DNA from: Paraburkholderia sacchari
GTDB taxonomy: Bacteria; Pseudomonadota; Gammaproteobacteria; Burkholderiales; Burkholderiaceae
NCBI RefSeq assembly: GCF_000785435.2
Contig: NZ_JTDB02000001.1
Coordinates: 1,392,499 to 1,456,498 of the forward strand
Reading direction: 5' to 3'
Length of the DNA: 64,000 nt
Shown here: positions 20,902-29,699 of the stretch, piece by piece
Numbering within the stretch: position 1 is the stretch's first letter
Layout of the letters: every line of letters starts with the position of its first letter
Translations under genes and position numbers: made by a program
Notes under the pieces: generated by a model
The model's database searches: none
What the model was told of the DNA's origin: nothing
Seen by the model: the letters and a program-made list of their open reading frames with translations, nothing else

Positions 20902-22092
20902 TCAGATCACCCCGCGCGCGCGCCATGCGTCGCGCGTGGCTGCATCCACGCCGATGGACTCGAGCACCGAGTCCGTGTGCGCGCCGAGCGAGGGGGCGCT
21001 GTGCTCGATGACGCCGGGCGTGGCGTTCAGCTTAGGCACGATGCCGGGTACGCGGACCGGGGTGCCGTCGGGCAGCGTATCTTCGACGATCATCTCGCGC
21101 GCATGGTAGTGAGGGTCGGCCGCGATGTCCGCCACGTCGTAGATGCGCCCGGCCGGAATGCGTGCTTCGTTGAGCGCGGCCAGCACCTCGTCGAGCGTGT
21201 GGCGCGCGCACCAATCGCCAACGGCAGCGTCGATGCGCTCGACCTGCGCGACGCGCCCGTCGTTGTGCGCAAGCGCCGGGTCGTTGCCGAGGTCCGGGCG
21301 CTCGATCAGTTCCATCAGCCGACGGTAGATGCTGTCGCCGTTGCCCGCGATCAGTGCGTACTTGCCGTCGCTGCAGCGATACGCGTTGCTTGGCGCAATC
21401 CCTGGCAGGCTGCTGCCGGCGGGCTGCCGCACCGTGCCGAAGACCGAAAATTCGGGCAGCAAGCTCTCCATCATGTTGAACACGGACTCGTAGAGCGCCA
21501 CGTCCACGACCTGCCCCTTGCCGCCTTGCTGCTCGCGATGGCGCAAGGCAAGCAGCACGCCGATCACGCCGTGGAGCGCCGAAAGCGAATCGCCAATCGA
21601 AATGCCCACGCGCACCGGCGTACGCCCCGGTTCGCCGCTCAGATGGCGCAGCCCGCCCATCGCCTCGGCCACCACGCCGAAGCCGGGCCGGTCGCGATAA
21701 GGACCGGTCTGTCCATAGCCGGACACGCGCAGCATGATCAGCCCCGGATTGATCGCGCTGAGCGCCTCCCACCCGAGCCCCCAGCCCTCGAGCGTGCCGG
21801 GGCGGAAATTCTCGATCAGCACATCCGTTTCCGATACGAGACGGCGGATCACGTCCTGCCCTTCGGGCGAGCGCAGGTCGAGCGTGAGCGACTGCTTGTT
21901 GCGCGATTGCGCGGCCCACCAGACCGACGTGCCCTCGTGCAGCAGGCGCCATTTGCGCAACGGGTCGCCTGTGCCCGGAGGCTCGACCTTGATGACGCTC
22001 GCGCCGAATTCGGCGAGCATTTTCCCCGCGAACGGTCCCGCAATGAGTTGCCCAAGCTCCAGAACGCGGATGCCGGTGAGCGGACGTGACAT
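20902..22092 (-). CDS. CaiB/BaiF family (class III) CoA-transferase
   Basis: A 396-residue cytoplasmic enzyme that moves CoA between carboxylic acids. The N-terminus GIRVLELGQLIAGPFAGKML and the segment IKVEPPGTGDPLR are family signatures; ISIGDSLSALHG contains the Asp expected to form the acyl-anhydride intermediate. The start at 22092 follows a GGAG site at good spacing; the frame continues to 22377 without conserved sequence. It is the first gene of the CoA-transferase, HMG-CoA-lyase-like, VOC operon, and supplies the acyl-CoA for the lyase. The acid substrate is not determined. Confidence 0.9.
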   Translation of the reverse strand: MSRPLTGIRVLELGQLIAGPFAGKMLAEFGASVIKVEPPGTGDPLRKWRLLHEGTSVWWAAQSRNKQSLTLDLRSPEGQDVIRRLVSETDVLIENFRPGTLEGWGLGWEALSAINPGLIMLRVSGYGQTGPYRDRPGFGVVAEAMGGLRHLSGEPGRTPVRVGISIGDSLSALHGVIGVLLALRHREQQGGKGQVVDVALYESVFNMMESLLPEFSVFGTVRQPAGSSLPGIAPSNAYRCSDGKYALIAGNGDSIYRRLMELIERPDLGNDPALAHNDGRVAQVERIDAAVGDWCARHTLDEVLAALNEARIPAGRIYDVADIAADPHYHAREMIVEDTLPDGTPVRVPGIVPKLNATPGVIEHSAPSLGAHTDSVLESIGVDAATRDAWRARGVI

Positions 22093-22210
22093 GACTGTCT
22101 CCAAAAGGGTTTCGACTCTGGACGTCATGATGAAGCGGAGCGTGTGCGTTGAAAATCGACGCTTGCTCAATCTGGCTTGATCAAATGGAAAGGCTGGGCG
22201 GCCTGCGAGC

Positions 22211-22624
22211 ATGCCGCAGGGCGCGCGGCGCGAGAATAGGGACGGCAATTTTCCGTATCGGAAAGTTGCGTATCGCAATGGGCAAACCGCACCGGCGCCG
22301 GGCGACGTGGACCTGCAAGCGGGCTCGACGCTCGGCATCGTCGGCGCGGGCGCGCTCGGCCGTGCGACGGCCGCCATGGGGCGCGCGTTGGGACTGCGCG
22401 TGCTGTTCGCCTCGCGCAGCGCACAGACGCATCAACAGAGCAGCGCAGATGCGCGCGAAGAGCGCGTGCCGCTCGACACGCTGCTCGCCCACCCGGGCTT
22501 CATCCTCACGCCCCATGTGGCATGGGCCAGAGAGGAAGCGACCCAAGCGCTCGCCGATCAACTTATCGACAACATCAGCGGCTTTTACGCGGGCCAGCCG
22601 CGCAATGTCGTGCGGCCGTATTGA
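22211..22624 (+). pseudogene. Remnant of a D-2-hydroxyacid dehydrogenase gene
   Basis: The reading frame contains the Rossmann fold start of a D-2-hydroxyacid dehydrogenase (STLGIVGAGALGRATA, residues about 39-54) and the family's C-terminal end (FILTPHVAWAREEATQALADQ, containing the catalytic His). The substrate-binding N-terminal domain is absent. Between VPLDTLL and AHPGFILTPHV the usual stretch of some 80-90 residues, including the catalytic Arg and Glu, is also missing. The whole is about 137 codons against about 310-330 for the family. It has no good ribosome site. It is best read as a decaying fragment with two deletions rather than a small enzyme. Confidence 0.85.
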
Positions 22625-22655
22625 CCCGCTCGGCTTCGCCGATCAGCCGCCGCGA

Positions 22656-24293
22656 TCAGAACCCCGCGGCCAGCCCATCACGGCGCGAATCGCTCGCCGC
22701 CACGTAGCCGCGCTCGGGATCGTTGCGATCGAGTTTCCAGATGAACTGGCCGGAACCGAAGTCCATATACGGATCGTCGATGCTCTTGATCTCGTGGCCG
22801 CGCGCCGCAAGCTCTTTTGCAACCTGCGCATCGAGCGTCGATTCGATATCGACCGAGAAATCGCGATTCACCTTCCAGCGCGGCGCATCGCAGGCGGCCT
22901 GCGGCTGCTGACCGTAGTCGAGCATGCGCACGACCGTCTGCAGATGGCCTTGCGGCTGCATGTCGCCGCCCATCACGCCGAAGCTCATGACCGCCTCTTC
23001 GCGGCCCTCCACCTGCTGCGTGAGAAACCCGGGAATGATGGTGTGGAACGGACGCTTGCCGCCCTCGACGACATTGGGCGAGACCGGGTCCATCGAGAAC
23101 CCGCAGCCGCGGTTCTGCAGCGCGATTCCCGTTCCCGGCACCACCACGCCCGAGCCGAAGCCCATGTAGTTCGACTGGATGAAGCTCACCATCATGCCGC
23201 GTTCATCGACGGCGGACAAATAGATCGTGCCGCCCGATCTCGGCATGCCGAAGTCGAATTGCGTCGCGCGCTTCGGGTCGATGAGTTTCGCGCGCTCCTT
23301 GAGATAGGTGTCGTCGAGCATCTGCTCGGGCGTCACGTCCATCGAACGCGGATCGGCGACATAGCGATAGACATCGGCGAAGGCGAGCTTCATGGCCTCG
23401 ATCTGCAGATGCTGCGATTCGATGCCGTCGCGCGGCAACGACGCCACGTCGAACTGTCCGAGTATGCCCAGCGCGATGAGCGCGGCAATGCCCTGACCGT
23501 TGGGCGGAATCTCGTGCATCCGATAGCCGCGATATTCCTTCGAGATCGGCTCCACCCAATCCGCGCGATAGTTGCGCAGGTCGTCGCGCGTGAGCGCCGC
23601 GCCGCCTTCACGGGCGAACGCGGCAATGCGCTCGGCGATTTCCCCTTCGTAGAAGGCGCGCGGGCCCAGTTCAGCGAGCCGCCGCAGCGTGGCCGCGTGG
23701 CCCGGCAGGCACACGCGCTCGCTGATCTCGGGCGCGCGGCCGCGCGGCATGAAGGTCTCTGCAAAACCGGGCTGGTCGCGCAGTTCCGGAATGGCCGCGT
23801 GCCATTTGTGCGCGACGATCGACGCCAGCGCGTAGCCGCGCTCGGCAATCTCGATAGCGGGCTCCATCAAATCGGCAAACGGCAGCGAGCCGAACTTCGC
23901 ATGCAACGCTTCCCAGCCTGCAATCACGCCGGGCACCGTGACGGTATCCCAGCCGCGCTTGGGCTGCATCGCGAGGCCGTTTTCCTCGCCGTACTTACGC
24001 CGGAAGTAATCGGGGTTCCAGGCGGCGGGTGCTGTGCCCGACGCATTCAGGCCGTGCAGCTGGGCGCCGTCCCAGACGAGCGCGAACGCGTCGCCGCCCA
24101 GGCCGCACGATACCGGCTCGACTACGGTGATGGCCGCCGCCGCCGCAATCGCGGCGTCCACGGCGTTGCCGCCCTTCCAGAGCATGCGCAACCCCGCCTG
24201 CGCGGCGAGCGGATGCGAGGTCGAGACGATGTTGCGGGCGAACACCGGCAAGCGCGGCGTCGGATAAGGGTTCTGCCAGTCAAAGCGTGTCAT
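22656..24293 (-). CDS. Gamma-glutamyltransferase family protein, no signal peptide
   Basis: A 545-residue N-terminal-nucleophile hydrolase. It has the family start (VSTSHPLAAQAGLRMLWKGG, NAVDAAIAAAA), the central GYRMHEIPPNGQG, and the self-cleavage site in SGGTIYLSAVDERG where the Thr should become the N-terminal nucleophile of the small subunit. The tail has GVMGGDMQPQGHLQ. No export signal is present, so unlike the second gamma-glutamyltransferase in this window (61550-63316) it should be cytoplasmic; the subgroup also includes enzymes acting on cephalosporin-like or glutaryl amides. It is divergent from a LysR gene that probably controls it. Confidence 0.9.
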   Translation of the reverse strand: MTRFDWQNPYPTPRLPVFARNIVSTSHPLAAQAGLRMLWKGGNAVDAAIAAAAAITVVEPVSCGLGGDAFALVWDGAQLHGLNASGTAPAAWNPDYFRRKYGEENGLAMQPKRGWDTVTVPGVIAGWEALHAKFGSLPFADLMEPAIEIAERGYALASIVAHKWHAAIPELRDQPGFAETFMPRGRAPEISERVCLPGHAATLRRLAELGPRAFYEGEIAERIAAFAREGGAALTRDDLRNYRADWVEPISKEYRGYRMHEIPPNGQGIAALIALGILGQFDVASLPRDGIESQHLQIEAMKLAFADVYRYVADPRSMDVTPEQMLDDTYLKERAKLIDPKRATQFDFGMPRSGGTIYLSAVDERGMMVSFIQSNYMGFGSGVVVPGTGIALQNRGCGFSMDPVSPNVVEGGKRPFHTIIPGFLTQQVEGREEAVMSFGVMGGDMQPQGHLQTVVRMLDYGQQPQAACDAPRWKVNRDFSVDIESTLDAQVAKELAARGHEIKSIDDPYMDFGSGQFIWKLDRNDPERGYVAASDSRRDGLAAGF

Positions 24294-24365
24294 GGCGGTA
24301 TCGACAGGAAAGATTAGAAAGGTTGGGAATACCGATGCGTTGATTATCTTGAAGGCGTGAGCAAA

Positions 24366-24381
24366 AAAATATTAATATTTT
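24366..24381. promoter_or_regulatory. AT-only 16-bp palindrome, candidate LysR binding site/promoter
   Basis: A perfect palindrome AAAATATTAATATTTT lies in the 113-bp gap between the divergent gamma-glutamyltransferase-family and LysR genes, 26 bases upstream of the LysR ATG. Its position and dyad symmetry fit a LysR-type operator overlapping the divergent promoters. Confidence 0.5.
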
Positions 24382-24406
24382 GTTTTCGATACTTAAATTT
24401 TTCTCC

Positions 24407-25303
24407 ATGCTTTCCCTGCGTATGCTGCGTACCCTGCACGCCGTGGCCCGTAGCGGCTCGTTCGCCCTCGCGGCGGAACGGACCGCGCTCACGCAGGCGG
24501 CTGTGAGCCTGCAGATGCGCGGGCTCGAAGAGGCGCTGGGCCGGCAGATCTTTGATCGCCGCGCGCGCCAGGTCGCGCTGACTCGCGAGGGCCGGGAAAT
24601 CTGCGCGAAAGTCGAGCGCATTCTCGAACTGATCGACGAGTTGCCGGCCCGCGCCGAGGACGCGATCCGCGGGTCGGTTATCGTTGGCGCGGTGGTGTCG
24701 GTGATCGGCGCCCTCTCACTCGCCGTCGCGCATCTGAAGACCGAACATCCCGAGCTGGAAGTGCGGCTCACCTCGGCGCGCTCCACGGAACTCGCGCGCA
24801 TGGTGGAAGAAGGCGATGTCGATCTCGCCGTAGTGGTCGGCAATGCGGACGGCGCGCTGCACGAATCGCTCGCATGGACGCCGCTTTATGAAGAGCCGCT
24901 CATGCTGGTGACGAGCCGCGCCACCGCGGGCGGTGAGACAGGAGCCAAGGCGGGAGCCAGGACGGGAGGCGAGGTGCGCAGCATTCTGCGCGAACGCAGC
25001 TTCCTGCGCTTCGACCGCCGTGTGCCGACGGGCGCCGTGATCGACGACGCCTTGCGCACACTCGGCATCAAGCCGCAGGAATATCTCGAACTCAATTCCA
25101 TCGAAACGATCGTCTCGCTGGTGCGCAACGATGTGGGCGTGAGCGTGCTGCCCGTGCTCCATAACGGCCACTGGCACGACGATGCCAACCTGCGGCTGAT
25201 TCCGCTGTGCAATCCGCCGTTCATGCGCAGCGTAGGCATGATTCATCGCAAGTCGAACAAGCGCACGCTGCTGTTCAACACGCTAGCGCATATGCTGCGC
25301 TGA
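24407..25303 (+). CDS. LysR family transcriptional regulator
   Basis: A 298-residue regulator. The start is the ATG giving MLSLRMLRTLHAVARSGSFALAAE, a normal LysR helix-turn-helix N-terminus; a TTG 9 codons upstream is less likely. The effector domain contains a low-complexity Gly/Ala insertion (GGETGAKAGARTGGE) near residues 178-192. It is divergent from the gamma-glutamyltransferase-family gene with an AT-rich palindrome between them, so it most likely controls that gene. It ends before a strong bidirectional terminator. Confidence 0.9.
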   Translation: MLSLRMLRTLHAVARSGSFALAAERTALTQAAVSLQMRGLEEALGRQIFDRRARQVALTREGREICAKVERILELIDELPARAEDAIRGSVIVGAVVSVIGALSLAVAHLKTEHPELEVRLTSARSTELARMVEEGDVDLAVVVGNADGALHESLAWTPLYEEPLMLVTSRATAGGETGAKAGARTGGEVRSILRERSFLRFDRRVPTGAVIDDALRTLGIKPQEYLELNSIETIVSLVRNDVGVSVLPVLHNGHWHDDANLRLIPLCNPPFMRSVGMIHRKSNKRTLLFNTLAHMLR

Positions 25304-25380
25304 CCCGGCGCTGGCGCCGAGCATTTCCACGAAACGAAACAGGCTGCGGCGCGCACGATAATCGGGATTTCCGAAAGGAA

Positions 25381-25417
25381 AAAGCCGGCTCTGGATCGAT
25401 GATCCAGAGCCGGCTTT
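25381..25417. terminator. Bidirectional terminator between LysR and hutG
   Basis: A perfect 17-bp stem (25381-25397 with 25401-25417) around loop GAT, with A-runs on the left and TTTCTTT on the right. It serves the plus-strand LysR gene and the end of the minus-strand hut operon. Confidence 0.9.
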
Positions 25418-25438
25418 CTTTGCGCACAACTTTCGCCT

Positions 25439-26248
25439 TCAGGCCATCGCGGCGTTCAGTGCCTTTACCGCGTCGAGCGCGCCGCCCACCATCTCTCGCA
25501 ACGCCGGCTCGACCTTGTCGGCAAGCGCCGGCGCGTAGTCGAACGGAGCGTGCTCGTTCATATAGGTGGACTGGCACATTTCGAGCTGAACCGCATGCAC
25601 GCCGTCAACGGGCGCGCCGAAATGGCGCGTGATATAGCCGCCCTTGAAGCGCCCGTTCACCACCCACGAGTATCCGCTGCCTGCCGCAGCCTGCTCGACG
25701 CGCGCCTGCACCGATGCGTGCGCGGTGCGGCCTTCCTGCGTGCCGATATTCAGGTCGGGCAGCTTGTTCTCGAACAGTCGCGGCAACACGCTCGCAATCG
25801 AGTGCGCTTCCCACAGCAGCACGTTCGCGTGCTGGCTGCGCAGGCGCTGCAACTCGGCGCGCAGTGCGTCGTGATACGGCTGCCAGTAAGCTCCCACGCG
25901 GCGCTGACGCTCGGCGGCGTCGGGCGCGCAGCCGTCACGGTAGAGCGGCTCGCCGCGGAACGTTTCGGTCGGGCACAGCGACGTGGTGGTTTGGCCCGGA
26001 TACAGGCTCTCGTCGTTGGGCGGACGGTTCAGGTCGATCACATAGCGCGAGACGCGTGCGCCCAGAATCGTCGCACCCAGCGACTTCGCGAAGGCATAGA
26101 GGCGGTCGAGATGCCAGTCGGTATCGGCGAGGCTCAGGGCGACATCCGTATATTGGCCGCGCAGCGACTCGGGGATGGACGTGCCCAGATGCGGGATCGA
26201 AACGAGCAGCGGCGCGTCGCCGCGCTCGAGGGTGTAGAGATCTGTCAT
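25439..26248 (-). CDS. hutG: N-formylglutamate deformylase
   Basis: A 269-residue zinc hydrolase that converts N-formylglutamate to glutamate and formate, the last step of the five-enzyme histidine route. The family pattern is clear: PLLVSIPHLGTSIPE, ADTDWHLDRLY, DLNRPPNDESLYPGQ, LLWEAHSIAS and GRFKGGYITRHFGAP, with conserved His, Asp and Glu residues for zinc. It is the last gene of hutU-hutD-hutI-hutF-hutG, 50 bases after hutF. Its presence with hutF shows that this organism uses the formate-releasing branch rather than direct formimidoylglutamate hydrolysis. Confidence 0.95.
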   Translation of the reverse strand: MTDLYTLERGDAPLLVSIPHLGTSIPESLRGQYTDVALSLADTDWHLDRLYAFAKSLGATILGARVSRYVIDLNRPPNDESLYPGQTTTSLCPTETFRGEPLYRDGCAPDAAERQRRVGAYWQPYHDALRAELQRLRSQHANVLLWEAHSIASVLPRLFENKLPDLNIGTQEGRTAHASVQARVEQAAAGSGYSWVVNGRFKGGYITRHFGAPVDGVHAVQLEMCQSTYMNEHAPFDYAPALADKVEPALREMVGGALDAVKALNAAMA

Positions 26249-26298
26249 GAGTCGGTCCGTTCAATGGATTACGGCGCACATTGTTGTGCGCCCAGCGT

Positions 26299-27699
26299 TC
26301 ATGCGTCGGCTAGCAGGCGCGCAAGGGTCTTGCGATAGTCCGCGTAAAGGCGCTCCTCCGCGCGATGACGCCGGCCTTCGACCACTTTCTCGCCCGCCGT
26401 GTAGACATCGAGCACGGGCGTTTCGCCATGCTCGCAGAACACGACCGAAGAGAGCCACGTCTGCGGCGTCTTTTCCGCGAGATCGGGATGCTGCGGGTCG
26501 AGCACGATCCAGTCGGCGCGCGCGCCCGCTTCGAGCGCGCCCACCGCGCGGCCTGCCGCGCGCGCACCGCCCGCAAGCGCAGCGGCAAACAGCCGGTCCG
26601 CCACGTTCGCCGCCTGGGGCGCAGCCAGCACGTTGCGCTCGCGCCGCACGAGACGCTGCCCGTATTCGAGCAGGCGCAATTCGGCGCGCCAGTCCACGCC
26701 GATATGGCTGTCCGAGCCCACGCCAAACACGCCCTGCGCGTCGAGATAATCGTGCGCCGGGAAAATGCCGTCGCCGAGATTCGCCTCGGTGGTCAGGCAC
26801 AGCCCCGCCACCGCGCCGCTCTTCGCGAGCGCCTGGGTCTCCTGCGCATCCACATGCGTGGCGTGCACGAGGCACCAGCGCGCGTTCACGTCGAAGCGGT
26901 CGAGCAGCCATTGCACCGGGCGCGCGCCTTCGGTCTCGACGCATGCGTCGACTTCAGCGGTTTGCTCGGCGATATGGATATGCACGGGCGCACCGGGCAG
27001 CGCCGCGTCGAGTCCTTCGAGCAGCGTGCGCAGCGACGCTTGCGAAACCGCGCGCAGCGAATGCGGCGCCACGCCATAGCGCAATGCGCCATGCTCGGGC
27101 CGCTCGCCGCGCACGGCATCGATGATCGAGAGCAGTTGCTCGGGCGTATTGATGAAGCGGCGCTGATCGTCGCGCGGCGCGCGCGAACCGAAACCGCTGT
27201 ACTGATAGAGCACCGGCAGCATGGTCATACCCACGCCAGTCTCGCCCGCGGCGTCGACCACGCGTTGGGCCAGCTCGGCCCGGTGGGCATAGCGCTGCCC
27301 ATCATGCGCGTGATGCACGTAGTGGAATTCGCAAACTGACGTATAGCCGGCTTTGAGCATTTCCACGTAGAGCCAGCGCGCAATTGCGCCAAGATCGTCC
27401 GGCGTGATACGCGCAGCGAAGCGATACATCAGATCGCGCCAGCTCCAGAAGCTGTCGGTGGGGTTCGCGCGGTATTCGGTGAGACCGGCCATCGCGCGCT
27501 GGAATGCATGCGAGTGAAGATTAGGCATGCCTGGCATAACCGGGCCTGCGGCTTGCGCGACGCCCGCGGGCGCAGCGGGAAGATCGGCCTGGACGCGCTG
27601 GAGGTTGCCCGCCGCATCCCATTCGAGCAGCACGTTGCGGCGCCACCCTTGCGGCAGCCAGGCATGCGCCGCGAACAGCGCGCGTGAGTTGGAATTCAT
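26299..27699 (-). CDS. hutF: Formimidoylglutamate deiminase
   Basis: A 466-residue amidohydrolase-superfamily enzyme that turns N-formimidoyl-L-glutamate into N-formyl-L-glutamate plus ammonia. Visible signatures include the metal-binding PNLHSHAFQRAMAG, the substrate loop EFHYVHH, the HIAEQTAEVD segment with metal and proton-transfer residues, LVHATHVD, and GVGSDSHIGVDW with the catalytic Asp. The N-terminal FAAHAWLPQGW is also typical. It lies 35 bases after hutI and feeds HutG. Length and order fit HutF well. Confidence 0.95.
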   Translation of the reverse strand: MNSNSRALFAAHAWLPQGWRRNVLLEWDAAGNLQRVQADLPAAPAGVAQAAGPVMPGMPNLHSHAFQRAMAGLTEYRANPTDSFWSWRDLMYRFAARITPDDLGAIARWLYVEMLKAGYTSVCEFHYVHHAHDGQRYAHRAELAQRVVDAAGETGVGMTMLPVLYQYSGFGSRAPRDDQRRFINTPEQLLSIIDAVRGERPEHGALRYGVAPHSLRAVSQASLRTLLEGLDAALPGAPVHIHIAEQTAEVDACVETEGARPVQWLLDRFDVNARWCLVHATHVDAQETQALAKSGAVAGLCLTTEANLGDGIFPAHDYLDAQGVFGVGSDSHIGVDWRAELRLLEYGQRLVRRERNVLAAPQAANVADRLFAAALAGGARAAGRAVGALEAGARADWIVLDPQHPDLAEKTPQTWLSSVVFCEHGETPVLDVYTAGEKVVEGRRHRAEERLYADYRKTLARLLADA

Positions 27700-27734
27700 G
27701 TTCGATGCCTGCTTAATGGGTTCAATTCAAGCGT

Positions 27735-28961
27735 TCAATTCGTATTCGAGCGACGCTCGAAGACCGTCTTGCCACCGCGCACGACGCGCGCGCAAAGCGG
27801 CCGGCCAATCCAGTAAGCGAGTTCCGCGAGCGATTGCACGTCCCACACCGCGAAGTCCGCCGGGCGGCCTTCGGCGAGCGTGCCGTGACGTTCGACATCG
27901 CCGAGCGCACGCGCCGCGTGTTGCGTCACGCCTTGCAGCACCTCGGGCACCGTCATGCGGAACAGCGTGGTCGCCATGTTCATCATGAGCAGCAGCGAAG
28001 TCGTGGGCGACGTGCCCGGATTGCTGTCCGTCGAGATCGCGATCGGCACCTCGTAGCGGCGCAGCAAGTCGAGCGGCGGCAATTGCGTTTCGCGAATGAA
28101 GTAATAGGCGCCCGGCAGCAAAACCGCGACGCTGCCCGCGTCCTTCATCGCCGCCACGCCGGCTTCGTCGAGAAACTCCAGATGGTCCGACGACAGCGCG
28201 CCGTAGCGCGCGGCCAGCGCCGCGCCGCCGCTGTTCGACAATTGCTCGGCGTGCATCTTGACCGGCAGATTGCGGCGCGCGGCGGCTTCGAATACGCGCT
28301 CGCTCTGCGCGATCGAGAAGCCGATGCGCTCGCAGAAAACGTCCACTGCATCCACGAGGCCTTCGTCGGCCAGCGCGGGCAGCATGCGCTCGCACACTTC
28401 GTCGATATAGTCGTCGGCGCGTCCCGCGAATTCGGGCGGCAAGGCATGCGCGCCGAGGAAGGTCGTGCGCACCGTGACCGGATAGCGCTCGCCGAGCTGG
28501 CGCGCGACGCGCAGCATCTTGCGCTCGGCGGCAAGTTCGAGGCCGTAGCCCGATTTGATCTCGACGGCGGTGACGCCCTCGGCGAGCAGCGGTTCGAGGC
28601 GCGCGGCCGATTGCGCGTAGAGTTCCGCTTCGCTCGCGGCGCGCGTCGCGCGCACCGTCGAGACGATGCCGCCGCCTTTGCGCGCAATCTCTTCGTAGCT
28701 CACGCCCGCGAGGCGCTGCGCGAATTCATCGGCGCGCTGGCCGCCGTATACGAGGTGCGTGTGGCAATCCACGAGGCCCGGGGTCACCCACGCGCCCTTG
28801 AGGTCTGCGCGCGGCCACTGCGCGAATTGCGCCGGCAACAAAGCCGCCGCGCCCTGCCACGCGATCTTGCCGTTCTCGACGGCGATGGCCGCGTCTTCGA
28901 TGGTGTGCCGCGGGTCGCCCTGCGGGCACAGCTTCAGGTGATGCCAGACAGTCTGGTTCAT
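27735..28961 (-). CDS. hutI: Imidazolonepropionase
   Basis: A 408-residue metal-dependent hydrolase that opens 4-imidazolone-5-propionate to N-formimidoyl-L-glutamate. The family motif [11 protein letters not shown] gives the HxH metal ligands, followed by [24 protein letters not shown], then VEIKSGYGL, the [11 protein letters not shown] segment, KMHAEQLSN with a metal His, and [11 protein letters not shown] holding the metal-ligand Asp. It follows hutD in the operon with 36 bases between them and precedes hutF. Confidence 0.96.
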   Translation of the reverse strand: MNQTVWHHLKLCPQGDPRHTIEDAAIAVENGKIAWQGAAALLPAQFAQWPRADLKGAWVTPGLVDCHTHLVYGGQRADEFAQRLAGVSYEEIARKGGGIVSTVRATRAASEAELYAQSAARLEPLLAEGVTAVEIKSGYGLELAAERKMLRVARQLGERYPVTVRTTFLGAHALPPEFAGRADDYIDEVCERMLPALADEGLVDAVDVFCERIGFSIAQSERVFEAAARRNLPVKMHAEQLSNSGGAALAARYGALSSDHLEFLDEAGVAAMKDAGSVAVLLPGAYYFIRETQLPPLDLLRRYEVPIAISTDSNPGTSPTTSLLLMMNMATTLFRMTVPEVLQGVTQHAARALGDVERHGTLAEGRPADFAVWDVQSLAELAYWIGRPLCARVVRGGKTVFERRSNTN

Positions 28962-28997
28962 GGAGATTGCGCGGCGCTGCGAGGCGCCGCGTCGCTA

Positions 28998-29699
28998 TCA
29001 GGTTCTCGAAGGTTCTCGATCCGCTTGCGCGTTCACGATGTCCAGTGCGATGGCGAACAATGCGCCCTCGCCTTGCGTTTCGATGCGAACCGCACGCCCG
29101 GTGGCATTCGCCGCGCCGCCCAGGTCGATGCGCAGCGTGTCGCCGGCCGCGAGCGCCGCAGGCTCGCCGCCATTCACGCGCACCAACGCTACGCCCTGTG
29201 CGCAATAGAGCAGCACGGTGTCGGCCTCGATGCGGCGCGCCACGTTCTCGCGCCACACTTCGAACTGCGCGCGCGCCGCGTCGCGACGCACCATGAGGTT
29301 GAAGTCGCGCGTGGGGCCGTCGACGAGACGCGCATCGATCGGCGCTTCGCCGTCGAAGCGCGCGACATCGAGCGCTTGTGTCAGCGTATGCGTGCGCACC
29401 AGCGCGCCGCCATCCGGCGATGTCTCGTCGAGCACCATGCCGGCGCCTTCGAGCAGCACCAGCGTGCGCGCCACGCCGTCGAAACGCGAAAACGGGCCTG
29501 CCTGCGCGACGTCCGCGACGCTCACGCGCCATGCGAACCCGGCCGCGGCCTGACCCGGCAACGCACCTGGCAAATGTGCGAGCGCGATCTCGCGCGTGAC
29601 GCCGCCGCCGTTCTTCCACGGCGACGCCACGAGATCCGCCCCGCGCAGCAGCGTGAGCTGCGCGGCGCCCGCTTCGTCTACTTCGCGGGCGAGGCTCAT
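28998..29699 (-). CDS. hutD: HutD family protein
   Basis: A 233-residue cupin-fold protein of unknown biochemical role found in hut operons; in Pseudomonas it has been proposed to govern operon activity or limit urocanate. Family features are [14 protein letters not shown] near the N-terminus, [19 protein letters not shown], and a central [13 protein letters not shown]. The start codon overlaps the hutU stop by ATGA (29696-29699), which indicates translational coupling. It is absent from many hut operons but common in Burkholderia and Pseudomonas. Confidence 0.92.
   Translation of the reverse strand: MSLAREVDEAGAAQLTLLRGADLVASPWKNGGGVTREIALAHLPGALPGQAAAGFAWRVSVADVAQAGPFSRFDGVARTLVLLEGAGMVLDETSPDGGALVRTHTLTQALDVARFDGEAPIDARLVDGPTRDFNLMVRRDAARAQFEVWRENVARRIEADTVLLYCAQGVALVRVNGGEPAALAAGDTLRIDLGGAANATGRAVRIETQGEGALFAIALDIVNAQADREPSRT

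Noticed and set aside
19906-24317. Two plus-strand frames of over 700 codons
   Set aside because: They are antisense to the lyase, CoA-transferase and gamma-glutamyltransferase genes and are rich in Arg and His, typical of GC-skewed shadow frames.
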